Assembly (NCBI RefSeq): GCF_013376095.1
Contig: NZ_JAAMFN010000004.1
Span: forward strand, 62,001 to 126,000
Direction: 5' to 3'
DNA: 64,000 nt
Source of the DNA: Arthrobacter sp. SDTb3-6
Lineage (GTDB): Bacteria > Actinomycetota > Actinomycetes > Actinomycetales > Micrococcaceae
This document shows, one piece after another, positions 46,244 through 54,413 of this stretch. Numbering within the stretch: the first letter of the stretch is position 1; each line of letters starts with the position of its first letter. The notes beneath the pieces are model-generated. The model was not told where the DNA came from and ran no database searches. It was given only the letters and a program-made list of their open reading frames with translations. Made by a program: the position numbers and the translations under genes.

Positions 46244-46291
46244 GGGCATAACCCAGGGCGGGTTGTGCCCGGAGTGCACCATGGGCACAAC
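46244..46291. repeat. Short inverted-repeat array upstream of glyS
   Basis: GGGCATAACCC at 46244-46254 pairs, with one mismatch, with GGGTTGTGCCC at 46260-46270; GGGCACAACT recurs at 46282-46291 in the first orientation. This gives unit, inverted unit, unit. It could form a terminator-like hairpin after the lactonase gene. Confidence 0.5.
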
Positions 46292-46402
46292 TGGCGGCGG
46301 GTTCGTCCCCAGGGGCGCAATTCCGCCCCGCGCACCCCCGGACGGTAGGCTTGTCCCCGGACGGACCGCACCCAGCGGCCTCGTAATTAATAGGAGTAGC
46401 AA

Positions 46403-47788
46403 GTGGCGCCCCAATCCAAGCTTGACCAGGTCATTTCCCTCGCGAAACGTCGCGGCTTTGTGTTCCAGGCCGGTGAAATTTACGGCGGTTCGCGTTCGGC
46501 CTGGGACTACGGCCCCCTCGGCGTTGAGCTGAAGGAAAACATCAAGCGCGAATGGTGGCAGTCCTTTGTGCGCGGCCGTGAGGACATGGTGGGCCTGGAC
46601 TCGTCCATCATCCTGCCCAAGGCCGTCTGGGAAGCGTCCGGACACGTGGCCACGTTCACGGACCCGCTGGTCGAGTGCACGCAGTGCCACAAGCGCCACC
46701 GCCAGGACCACCTCATTGAGGCCTTTGTGGCCAAGAAGAAGCGCCAGCCCGAAAACGGCATGGAAGAGATCGTGTGCCCGGACTGCGGCACCAAGGGCCA
46801 GTGGACGGAGCCGCAGCTGTTCTCCGGCCTGGTCAAGACGTTCCTGGGTCCGGTGGATGCCGCCGCCGGCCTGTATTACCTGCGCCCCGAAACTGCCCAG
46901 GGCATTTTCGTGAACTTCAACAACGTGCTCACCACCAGCCGCAAGAAGCCCCCGTTCGGCATCGGCCAGATCGGCAAGGCGTTCCGCAACGAGATCACGC
47001 CCGGCAACTTCATCTTCCGCACGCGCGAATTCGAGCAGATGGAGATTGAGTTCTTCACCGCGCCGGAAGATGCCGACAAGTGGTTTAAGGAATGGGTCGA
47101 CCTGTGCTGGGCCTGGTTCCTGGACCTGGGCATGAACCCGGAAAACATGCGCCAGTTCGACGTCCCCGAGGACGAACGTGCGCACTACTCCGCCGGCACC
47201 ATCGACTTTGAATACAAGTTCGGCTTCCAGGGCTCGGAGTGGGGGGAGCTCATGGGCGTTGCCAACCGCACCGACTACGACCTCGGCTCCCACACCAAGG
47301 GCTCCGGCACCGAGCTGAGCTACTTCAACCAGGCCACGGGGGAGCGCTACACGCCGTTCGTGATCGAGCCGTCCTTCGGCCTGACACGCTCCATGATGGC
47401 GTTCCTTGTCGACGCCTATGTCGAGGACGAGGCCCCCAATGCCAAGGGCGGCGTGGACAAGCGCACCGTGCTGAAGCTGGACCCGCGCCTGGCCCCCGTC
47501 AAGGCCGCCGTGCTGCCGCTGTCGCGCAACGAGGACCTGTCCCCGAAGGCCAAGGAGCTGGCCAACAAACTGCGCAAGCACTGGAACATCGACTTTGACG
47601 ACGCCGGCGCCATCGGCCGCCGCTACCGCCGCCAGGACGAGATCGGCACGCCGTTCTGCATCACCGTCGACTTCGACACCCTCGAGGACAACGCCGTGAC
47701 CATCCGCGAACGCGACACCATGAGCCAGGACCGCGTCTCCCTGGACAAGGTGCAGGCCTACCTGGCCGCGCGCCTGCTGGGTGCGTAG
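46403..47788 (+). CDS. glyS: Glycyl-tRNA synthetase (alpha2 type)
   Basis: Class II synthetase of 461 residues charging tRNA-Gly. Present: [20 protein letters not shown] at the N-terminus, motif 2 region [42 protein letters not shown], motif 3 [14 protein letters not shown], and an anticodon-binding domain ([20 protein letters not shown]). This is the single-chain bacterial/eukaryotic type. GTG 46403 has TAGGAG upstream. The next gene begins 2 nt after its stop. Confidence 0.97.
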   Translation: MAPQSKLDQVISLAKRRGFVFQAGEIYGGSRSAWDYGPLGVELKENIKREWWQSFVRGREDMVGLDSSIILPKAVWEASGHVATFTDPLVECTQCHKRHRQDHLIEAFVAKKKRQPENGMEEIVCPDCGTKGQWTEPQLFSGLVKTFLGPVDAAAGLYYLRPETAQGIFVNFNNVLTTSRKKPPFGIGQIGKAFRNEITPGNFIFRTREFEQMEIEFFTAPEDADKWFKEWVDLCWAWFLDLGMNPENMRQFDVPEDERAHYSAGTIDFEYKFGFQGSEWGELMGVANRTDYDLGSHTKGSGTELSYFNQATGERYTPFVIEPSFGLTRSMMAFLVDAYVEDEAPNAKGGVDKRTVLKLDPRLAPVKAAVLPLSRNEDLSPKAKELANKLRKHWNIDFDDAGAIGRRYRRQDEIGTPFCITVDFDTLEDNAVTIRERDTMSQDRVSLDKVQAYLAARLLGA

Positions 47789-47790
47789 GC

Positions 47791-48783
47791 GTGGCTGAAC
47801 TTTCCTTCCGGCCGTGGCGTGACGGCGACGACCTCACCCTGCGTGAAATCTGGGGCGACGCCGACTCCGCCGCGGCCGGCCAGTTCCGCGCCGCACTGGC
47901 GCCGGGACAGGATGCCAACCCGTGGCGGCGCACCATCGTCGCCGAGGACCAGGGCATCCCGGTGGCGGCCGCCGTCGTGTATTCCACCACGCTGCACCCG
48001 GCCCGCCTCTGGGCCTACGTGGAGGTGGCCCGCGACCACCGCCGCACCGGCGTGGGCGCCACGCTGCTGACCATGCTCCGCAGCGAGGCGTCGGCTGCGG
48101 TTGCCGCCGGCCTGGCCGGCACGACGGCGTTGCGCACCAAGATTGCCCCCGGCACCCCGGGCGCGGCGTTTGCCGAAGCGATGGGCCTGGCCGTGCTGCA
48201 GCGCAACCGGGTGGTGGAGGTGGCGCCGGGCGCATTGAAGCTCCCCGTTTTCGGCGAGGGCACCGATGCCGAGGCCGCCGCCCGCGTGCAGGACCTGGCC
48301 ACGGGGTCCGTGGAACTGACGGACGTGGTGGGGCGGTACTACGAAGCGGTCAACCAGTGGGACCCCACCGGGCCCCTGGCGCCGGGCGCCGTGCAGCGGA
48401 TGTTCCTGGACGACCTCACCGGCGCCCACGGGGCCCTGGTGCTGCGGGCCGAGCCTTCCAGCGCCTTCGGTGCCTTCGTCCAGCCAAGCCGGAAAGGCCG
48501 CATCGAGGCGTTCGCCGTCAGCTACTCGCAGGGCCCCGGTGCGCCGGACGCCCCGGCCGCGGCAGCCCCGGCGTCGGAAGTCTTCCTGGGCGTGGAGCCG
48601 AAGCTGGAGCGGGACGCGGCCGTGCAGGCCGTGTACGACCTCCTGGCGCTGATCACCCACCAGTACCCCGTGCAGCTGGAACTGGACGACTCCATGGAGG
48701 CCGTGGCCGCCGTCGTCAATCCCATGATCGAGGTCGGGGCGGCCAAGGTCCGCGGTACGGAAACGCTGGTCGTCGGCGAATAA
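47791..48783 (+). CDS. GNAT family N-acetyltransferase, two-part
   Basis: A 330-residue protein. The N-terminal 150 residues form a GNAT domain with the CoA loop VARDHRRTGVGATLLTML. The C-terminal half (FGAFVQPSRKGRIEAFAVSY, KLERDAAVQAVYDLLALITH, VQLELDDSMEAVAAVVNPMI) looks like a second, degenerate GNAT-like or unrelated domain. Substrate unknown. GTG start 2 nt after glyS suggests coupled expression. The product could be another acyltransferase. Confidence 0.8.
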   Translation: MAELSFRPWRDGDDLTLREIWGDADSAAAGQFRAALAPGQDANPWRRTIVAEDQGIPVAAAVVYSTTLHPARLWAYVEVARDHRRTGVGATLLTMLRSEASAAVAAGLAGTTALRTKIAPGTPGAAFAEAMGLAVLQRNRVVEVAPGALKLPVFGEGTDAEAAARVQDLATGSVELTDVVGRYYEAVNQWDPTGPLAPGAVQRMFLDDLTGAHGALVLRAEPSSAFGAFVQPSRKGRIEAFAVSYSQGPGAPDAPAAAAPASEVFLGVEPKLERDAAVQAVYDLLALITHQYPVQLELDDSMEAVAAVVNPMIEVGAAKVRGTETLVVGE

Positions 48784-48795
48784 TCGGGCCGCACC

Positions 48796-48885
48796 GGGCC
48801 GGCATTTTTCCGGCGACTATCCGACACCACGGCCGCGGGCGGCCTTAGTTGTCTCCTTGACGTCGCCTACAAAAAATGCCGGCCC
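48796..48885. other. 90-nt tiered hairpin between acetyltransferase and YibE/F genes
   Basis: Outer stem of 14 bp, GGGCCGGCATTTTT (48796-48809) with its exact complement (48872-48885); after a small internal loop, GGCGAC/GTCGCC (48812-48817, 48862-48867); an apical GGCCGC/GCGGCC stem (48831-48844). Both outer arms carry a T/A run. It begins 13 nt after the upstream stop and ends 36 nt before the YibE/F start. It could be a terminator, a structured 5' leader or a small inverted-repeat element. Confidence 0.65.
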
Positions 48886-48921
48886 GGCCCGCCGGACCAA
48901 CCGAAGGACTGATTTCTGCCC

Positions 48922-50160
48922 ATGGGCCATTCCCATTCGCACCCTGACGATTCCTCCTTGAGCCGGGCCGGGCTGCGTCGGCGCTCTGATGCCCGGCGCC
49001 GTGCCGTGGTGCTGTTGAGCTGGATCCTGGTGCCGCTGGCCGTGGCGACGGTGGCGGCCATGGTGCTGCTGTGGCCCGGCGGGGGAGGGGAGGCGCCGTC
49101 GGCCGGCAGCCCCTATGCGGCGGCGCAGGGTGCCTCCTTTGTGGAGGGCACCGTGCAGCGGACCGCCACGGAAAAGTGCCCCGGGACTGCCCAGCAGTCG
49201 CAAAGCTGCTTCATCGCCCACACGTCTGCCCGGGGCGGCGCGGAAGTGCCCGTCGTCGTCACGCCGGACATTGTGCAGGCGCGCGGCGTCAACGCGGGCG
49301 ACACCATCCGCTACCTGAAGCTGCCCAACGTGGCCCCGGGCGTGGAGGCGGCCGGGCCCCAGTACATGTTCATGGACTTTGTCCGCACGGTGCCGATAGG
49401 CCTGCTGGCGGTCCTCTACGCCGTGGTGGTTGTCGCAGTGGCCAGGTGGCGCGGGCTGCGTGCCATGGTCGGGCTCGGCGGTGCGTTCGCCGTACTGGCC
49501 TGGTTTGTGCTGCCCGCACTCGTGGAGGGCAAACCGCCGCTGGCCGTGGCGCTGGTGGGCTCGTCCGCCATCATGTTCGGCGTGCTGTACTTTGCCCATG
49601 GTTTTTCGGCCAGAACCTCCACCGCCCTGCTCGGCACGCTCTTCGGGCTTGGCGCGACGGCGGCGCTGGCCGGCTGGGCCGTGGACGCCGCCGCCCTGAC
49701 CGGAACGGCCGGCGACAACGCCTACCAGCTGTTGAACCTCACGAAGGGGATGTCGCTGTCCGGGATGATCCTGTGCGGGTTGATCATTTCCGGCCTGGGC
49801 GTGCTCAACGACGTCACCATCACGCAGTCCTCCGCGGTGTGGGAGCTGTACGAGCTGGCCCCGGACACCCCGGCCCGGTCGCTTTTCACGTCAGCGATGC
49901 GCATTGGCCGTGACCACATCGCCTCCACCGTCTACACCATCGCCTTCGCCTACGCAGGCAGCGCCCTTCCCGTGCTCATCCTCGTTTCGTTGTACGACCG
50001 CCCGTTGCTGGACGCCCTGACCAGCTCCGAGCTTGCGGAGGAAGTGGTGCGGATCCTGGTCGGCTCCATTGGCCTGGTCCTGGCCATTCCGGTCACGACG
50101 GCGGTCGCGGTCGCCGTGGTGAAGGCCACGGGCCGCCGCAACGCCCTCCAGCCAGCCTGA
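48922..50160 (+). CDS. YibE/F-family membrane protein
   Basis: A 412-residue membrane protein. After a His-rich cytoplasmic start (MGHSHSHPDDSS) comes one membrane helix (VVLLSWILVPLAVATVAAMV), an extracellular domain of about 90 residues (EGTVQRTATEKCPG, one Cys pair at CPG and SCFIAH), then about seven helices with the YibE/F core (VLNDVTITQSSAVWELYELA, AMRIGRDHIASTVYTIAFAY). The role of the family is not established; transport has been suggested. The last codons belong to a 24-nt tandem repeat that contains the stop. Confidence 0.87.
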   Translation: MGHSHSHPDDSSLSRAGLRRRSDARRRAVVLLSWILVPLAVATVAAMVLLWPGGGGEAPSAGSPYAAAQGASFVEGTVQRTATEKCPGTAQQSQSCFIAHTSARGGAEVPVVVTPDIVQARGVNAGDTIRYLKLPNVAPGVEAAGPQYMFMDFVRTVPIGLLAVLYAVVVVAVARWRGLRAMVGLGGAFAVLAWFVLPALVEGKPPLAVALVGSSAIMFGVLYFAHGFSARTSTALLGTLFGLGATAALAGWAVDAAALTGTAGDNAYQLLNLTKGMSLSGMILCGLIISGLGVLNDVTITQSSAVWELYELAPDTPARSLFTSAMRIGRDHIASTVYTIAFAYAGSALPVLILVSLYDRPLLDALTSSELAEEVVRILVGSIGLVLAIPVTTAVAVAVVKATGRRNALQPA

Positions 50161-50188
50161 CTCGACGCCCTCCAGCCCGCCTGACTCG
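50141..50188 (+). repeat. 24-nt tandem duplication spanning the YibE/F stop
   Basis: ACGCCCTCCAGCCAGCCTGA followed by CTCG (50141-50164) is repeated at 50165-50188 with one mismatch. The first copy holds the final codons and TGA, so the second is a silent duplicate of the gene end. Confidence 0.8.
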
Positions 50189-50447
50189 ACGCTCGGTTGC
50201 AACCGGGGCGTTTTTCGCCAACGCTCCGGCACGCCGTTGCGGGAGCGTTGGCCGATAGTGCCCCGGTTGCAACCGGGCGTGTGGAAAAACAGCCCCGATT
50301 GCAACCGGGCGTCTGTAGGTGCCTGCCCGCTGACTGGGCATTTGCACCGCATTGGCTGTGAAACACCCGAAACGGCGCCTTTCGGCCCCCGGGGCGTGGG
50401 AACATCAATAGCGGGTCCGGCGCCGTGTCGGCCGTAAGGAGACTTGC
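50161..50447. repeat. Gene-free spacer with a palindromic unit array
   Basis: CGGTTGCAACCG-type palindromes occur three times: 50194-50205, CCCGGTTGCAACCGGG at 50262-50277, and CCCGATTGCAACCGGG at 50294-50309. GCAACCGGGGC (50199-50209) also pairs with 50260-50270 around an inner 10-bp stem CCAACGCTCC/GGAGCGTTGG (50218-50227, 50242-50251), making a tiered hairpin of about 72 nt. No gene is seen. The last 100 nt should hold the promoter of the next gene. Confidence 0.75.
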
Positions 50448-51131
50448 TTGGAATCCAAGGCAACCGGGAAGCAAACCGCCGCCGCCCGCCAGAAGGCGCG
50501 CCGCCGCCGCCTCGTGGCGTGGTCCGGCAGCGCAGTGGCGGCCGTGGCCGTCGTTGTTGCTGCAGGGGTGGTGATCAGCACCAACTCCGCGGGCAACGCC
50601 GCCGCATCCGGCCAGGCCCCCCAGGGAACCGTCTCCGCCTCACACGGTTCCACCCAGACACCGCCGTGGGCTGCTCCGGCCGACGCGTCGGCCCGGGCCA
50701 AGGCCGCCGGGCTGACCATGCTGACGGCCGAGGGCACGGCCGAACACATCCACACCCACCTGGGCATCACGGCCGACGGCAGGTCCATCATGGTGCCCGG
50801 CGACATCGGGATCGACCTCGGTGCCCAGATGATCTCGCCCCTCCACACCCACGACTCCACCGGAATCATCCACGTCGAATCGCCCGTCGTGAAGCCCTTC
50901 AACCTCGGCGAGGTCTTCACCGAATGGGACGTGGCGCTCACGGCAAACCGCGTCGGCTCCTATTCCACCTCCGGCGGCTATACCATCACCACCTTCGTCA
51001 ACGGCAAGAAGCAGGCAGGCAACCCCGCCGCCATCCAGCTCGCCAACCACGAGGACGTCGACATCGTCATCACCAGCGGCACCGGGACGGCCAAGGCGCC
51101 TGCGCCGTTTGCCTGGCCGGCCGGCTACTGA
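50448..51131 (+). CDS. Membrane-anchored or secreted protein with HIHTH and LHTHD motifs
   Basis: A 227-residue protein with a basic N-terminus (RQKARRRRLVAWSG), one membrane helix (AVAAVAVVVAAGVVIST), an Ala/Ser/Pro linker and an extracellular domain with two His clusters: EHIHTHLGITADGRSIMVPG and SPLHTHDSTGIIHVESPVV, then FNLGEVFTEWDVAL and TTFVNGKKQAGNPAAIQLAN. I recall this arrangement from uncharacterised actinobacterial proteins; metal (copper or zinc) binding by the His clusters is inference. TTG start with GTAAGGAG about 7 nt before it. No partner is adjacent. Confidence 0.72.
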   Translation: MESKATGKQTAAARQKARRRRLVAWSGSAVAAVAVVVAAGVVISTNSAGNAAASGQAPQGTVSASHGSTQTPPWAAPADASARAKAAGLTMLTAEGTAEHIHTHLGITADGRSIMVPGDIGIDLGAQMISPLHTHDSTGIIHVESPVVKPFNLGEVFTEWDVALTANRVGSYSTSGGYTITTFVNGKKQAGNPAAIQLANHEDVDIVITSGTGTAKAPAPFAWPAGY

Positions 51132-52312
51132 CGGGCCCGGCCCACCGGCTGCATGGTGAAGCGCCGCGCCACGGCGTTGCGCAGCCAGGTGCTGTGCAGC
51201 ACCCGGGCCAGCGTTGCGTTGCGCACTTCCAGGCACGACGCCGGCAGGGGCCGTCCCAGCGCCATGTTTAGTCCCGCCTGCCAGGAGGCACGCCGGGCGG
51301 CGGACATCCGCGTCTTCTCGAACCTTTCGAGCAGCAACCCGGTGGGCCGGCCGCGCAGCGCAGAGCCGATGACCGGCGCCAGCGCCGCGGCGTCCAGCCA
51401 GCCCAGGTTCATGCCCTGCCCGCCAATCGGGCTCACCTGGTGCGCCGCGTCGCCCACCAGCACCGCCCGGCCCTGCACCATCCGCACGGCCATCCTGGAC
51501 CGCACGCCAAAGGCGCTCAGCATGCTGTTGGCGGCGGCGTCCACTGACGTGCCGGTGCGCCGGCGGATCAAGGCCGCCAGCTCCCGCGCCGAGGCGCCCT
51601 CCAACAGCGAATCCGTGTGCACCACCCAGCGGCGCAACCCGTCCGGAAGCGGAAAGGATTCCACGATCCCGCCCGGCTCCAGGTACAGCACGGCCGTGGC
51701 CCCGTCGCTGCCGGTGTCGGGGAAGTCGCCCATCAGGTACGTGTCGGGGTACTCGCGTCCCGTGGTGGCGATGCCGAGCTCCCGGCGGATGGTGGAGTGC
51801 CCGCCGTCGGCCCCCACCACCAGCCTCGCCCGGCAGGTGGCCCCGTCCGGGTCCCCGGCTGCGGGGGAGGCTGCCAGCTCGACGTGCGTGCCGGCGTCGT
51901 GCATGGACTGCACGTGCACGCCGCGCAGCAGGGCGCCCGGGGCGAGTTCGCGCAGCCGGGCCTCCAGGATGGCCTCGGTGCGCGCCTGCTGGAGCGTCAG
52001 GATGTGCGGCGAGGCGGGTGAGGCGTCGGCGAAGGAGAGCCCCTGGACCAGCCGGCCGCGGCTGCGGGCAACGCCGTCCCGGATGTGGACGCCTTCGGCA
52101 TCCAGCGCCGCCCCCACGCCCGCCTGCGCCAGGGCGGCCAGGGCCGGCGGGTGGATGCCGATGGCGCGCGAATGCGGGCTTGACCCGGCGCGCTGCTCCA
52201 GGATCCGGAAGGACAGTCCCTGCCGGGCCAGCAGGATGCCAAGGAACATCCCCACCGGCCCGCCGCCCACAATGGCCACGTCGAGCAGCTCGGGTCCTGG
52301 AATTTCAGCCAC
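51125..52312 (-). CDS. FAD-dependent aromatic monooxygenase
   Basis: A 395-residue group A flavoprotein hydroxylase. Seen: LDVAIVGGGPVGMFLGILLA (FAD Rossmann), LVVGADGGHSTIRRELG (DG motif) and GRAVLVGDAAHQVSPIGGQGMNLGWLD (GD motif). It is the last gene of a three-gene operon after a type III polyketide synthase and a methyltransferase, overlapping the latter by 8 nt. It would hydroxylate the aromatic ring made by the synthase. The order matches the phenolic-lipid srsA-srsB-srsC idea known from Streptomyces. Confidence 0.87.
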   Translation of the reverse strand: MAEIPGPELLDVAIVGGGPVGMFLGILLARQGLSFRILEQRAGSSPHSRAIGIHPPALAALAQAGVGAALDAEGVHIRDGVARSRGRLVQGLSFADASPASPHILTLQQARTEAILEARLRELAPGALLRGVHVQSMHDAGTHVELAASPAAGDPDGATCRARLVVGADGGHSTIRRELGIATTGREYPDTYLMGDFPDTGSDGATAVLYLEPGGIVESFPLPDGLRRWVVHTDSLLEGASARELAALIRRRTGTSVDAAANSMLSAFGVRSRMAVRMVQGRAVLVGDAAHQVSPIGGQGMNLGWLDAAALAPVIGSALRGRPTGLLLERFEKTRMSAARRASWQAGLNMALGRPLPASCLEVRNATLARVLHSTWLRNAVARRFTMQPVGRARQ

Positions 52313-53009
52313 GGGCAGCCCCGGGCGTGAACTGCAGCACCAGGCGGAACGGCCTTTCGCGCCGGACGGTCCAGCCCGGGGGGACCACGGCGCGCAGTTC
52401 CGCCGGCGTGTAGCTGCGCCGGATGGAGGTCAGGCCGTCGCAGCGGATGAAGGAGCCCGGAAAGAAGGGCAGCGTGCCGGCCGCGAACAAGGCATAGGCT
52501 GCCGGGCTTCTGGCAATGTCGCCGTGGATGACGGCGCGTGTGGCGAGCCGTTCGGAATCGGACAGCAGGCCCTGCAGCTCGGCCGGGGCCAGGTGGTGGA
52601 GCATGTGGTTGGAGATGACCAGGTCGAAGAACGCGCCCTCGCGGACAAGGTCCGAGCTGTAGGCGCGGCGGAACGCCAGCCGGGGGCGCCCGGGCCGTGC
52701 CGTGGCGAAGTCGAGGGCGCGCTGGTCGGGGTCGATCGCGGTGATGTCCAGCAGGAAGGAGTCGTGCTCCGCCCACCGGGCCAGCCGGCGGGCAATGTCC
52801 CCGCCGCCGCAGCCGACGTCCAGCAGCGTGGTGGCCGTGGTGGGGGAGAGCAGGGGCCGGATCCGGTCGCGGTACACGGCCCGCGACCCCGAAACCACGG
52901 CATTGACCCGTGGAAATTGGGCGTAGGTGCGTGCGAGCCGGACGGGGTCGCAATCCGGCCGGTCCATTTCCTCGCGTGCGTCCGTGGCGCGTTCCTGCAA
53001 GAACGGCAT
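52305..53009 (-). CDS. Class I SAM-dependent methyltransferase
   Basis: A 234-residue methyltransferase with SAM motif I LLDVGCGGGDIARRLA, acidic loop DITAIDPDQRALDFA and motif IV FFDLVISNHMLHHLAPAELQ. ATG 53009 begins 4 nt after the synthase stop; a GTG at 53060 would overlap it by 47 nt and is less likely. The operon position points to O- or C-methylation of a polyketide product. It is of the soluble class I type, unlike the isoprenylcysteine-methyltransferase-like enzyme I recall for SrsB. Confidence 0.83.
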   Translation of the reverse strand: MPFLQERATDAREEMDRPDCDPVRLARTYAQFPRVNAVVSGSRAVYRDRIRPLLSPTTATTLLDVGCGGGDIARRLARWAEHDSFLLDITAIDPDQRALDFATARPGRPRLAFRRAYSSDLVREGAFFDLVISNHMLHHLAPAELQGLLSDSERLATRAVIHGDIARSPAAYALFAAGTLPFFPGSFIRCDGLTSIRRSYTPAELRAVVPPGWTVRRERPFRLVLQFTPGAARG

Positions 53010-53013
53010 GGAC

Positions 53014-54210
53014 TCAGACCCGGGCAGCGTTGTCCAGGACGGCGCTGTGCGCGGCGGCACCCTCCATGGTGCGGCCCGACCCCGGGGAGACCTTGGTGAA
53101 CAGGCCCGTTTCCACCGTCAGGCCCGGACCAAACGCCATGGCGCAGATGCTTTCGGAAGGCTCCGCCGCGGGCTGGTCCAGAATGTGCTTGAGGACGAAC
53201 ATCACGGTGGCGCTGCTCATGTTGCCGTAGTTGCGCAGCGTCTCCCGGGCCGGCACCAGCTGGTCCTCGGAGAGCCCGAGCTTGGCCTCCACCTTGTCCA
53301 GGATGCTGCGCCCGCCGGGGTGGATGGCCCAGTGCCGGATGTCCCGGTACGGCTGCCCGGCCAGGGCCGGCTCGTGCGCCAGCAGCGGCTCGAGGGCGCC
53401 CACAATGTGGTCGTCGATGATGCGCGGCACGTAGCTGTCCAGCACCATTTCAAAGCCCTGGTCGCCAATGTTCCACGCCATCGAATCCTCGCCCACCGGC
53501 GTCAGCACGGTTTCAAAGTGGTCCAGCACCATCCCCGGCTGCGTGTCCGGCAGGTCCCGGGCCGTGACCACCGCGGCGGCGGCACCGTCGGCAAACAGGG
53601 AGGAGCCCATGATGGTGTCCGGGTTGTTGGAGGTGCGCACATGCAACGAGCACAGCTCGGCGGAAACCACCAGCACCACGGCGTCGGGATCGGCTTCGCA
53701 AAAGGCCTTGGCCGCCCGCAGCGCGGGGAACGCGGCATAGCAGCCCATGAAGCCGAGGTGGTAGCGCTGGACCGACGCCGGCATGCCCAGCGCCCGGACA
53801 ATCTTGTAGTCCGGCCCGGGGTTGAAGAAGCCCGTGCAGGAGACCGTGACGACGTGCGTCACATCGGCCGCGGACACGCCGTCGCACGCGTCCAGCGCCC
53901 TCGTCGCGGCCTCAATGAACAAGGCAGTGGCCTCCACCGTGAAGAGGTCGTTGCGCTCCTTGGTGCTGGGCGTGAGCAAAAGTCCGGTGTCGACATCGAA
54001 AAACACCGGGGTCTCGCTGCGGAAGGAGGTGGACATTTCCGCCACGGCCGTATGGCGGGTGTCGATCGCGGCGGAGTCGAAGCAGGTGCGGACCAGCCGT
54101 TGGCCCAGGCGCGTCAGCCCGGGCTGGGCCGCAAACACGTCGCGGGCCTCGGGCTGGACCAGGATCGTTGGGGGGACTGCCGTTTCCAGGGACCTCAGCG
54201 TGACCGTCAT
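53014..54210 (-). CDS. Type III polyketide synthase
   Basis: A 398-residue chalcone-synthase-like enzyme that extends an acyl-CoA starter with malonyl-CoA and cyclises the chain. The catalytic triad is Cys125 (TVSCTGFFNPGPDY), His297 (WAIHPGGRSILDKVE) and Asn330 (NYGNMSSATVMFVL). The GFMGCYAAFPALRAAKAF and SAELCSLHV stretches match bacterial alkylresorcinol/alkylpyrone synthases. First gene of an operon with a methyltransferase and a flavin hydroxylase, so a modified phenolic lipid or pyrone is expected. GTG/ATG choice is clear: ATG at 54210. Confidence 0.92.
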   Translation of the reverse strand: MTVTLRSLETAVPPTILVQPEARDVFAAQPGLTRLGQRLVRTCFDSAAIDTRHTAVAEMSTSFRSETPVFFDVDTGLLLTPSTKERNDLFTVEATALFIEAATRALDACDGVSAADVTHVVTVSCTGFFNPGPDYKIVRALGMPASVQRYHLGFMGCYAAFPALRAAKAFCEADPDAVVLVVSAELCSLHVRTSNNPDTIMGSSLFADGAAAAVVTARDLPDTQPGMVLDHFETVLTPVGEDSMAWNIGDQGFEMVLDSYVPRIIDDHIVGALEPLLAHEPALAGQPYRDIRHWAIHPGGRSILDKVEAKLGLSEDQLVPARETLRNYGNMSSATVMFVLKHILDQPAAEPSESICAMAFGPGLTVETGLFTKVSPGSGRTMEGAAAHSAVLDNAARV

Positions 54211-54413
54211 AGTCCATTCTTAGGCGCCGCCGGTGAAGAACACAATGGCGGCGGCGCCCGCGCGCGGCGCCCGGCGTGCAGCTTTGGCGGGTTGGATCCC
54301 GCCGAGTGTACGGTCCGGGCGGGCCCGGTGCCGGCGGGACCGCCACAGCTGTACAGTGGATGCCCCCAGGGCAGCCGGGCGCTTAATTTGGACGCATTTG
54401 AGAGAATTGTCGG

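Noticed and set aside
48796-48885. Plain rho-independent terminator
   Set aside because: The stem encloses a 62-nt interior with further stems, and no T-run follows the second arm; kept instead as a structured element of unknown role.
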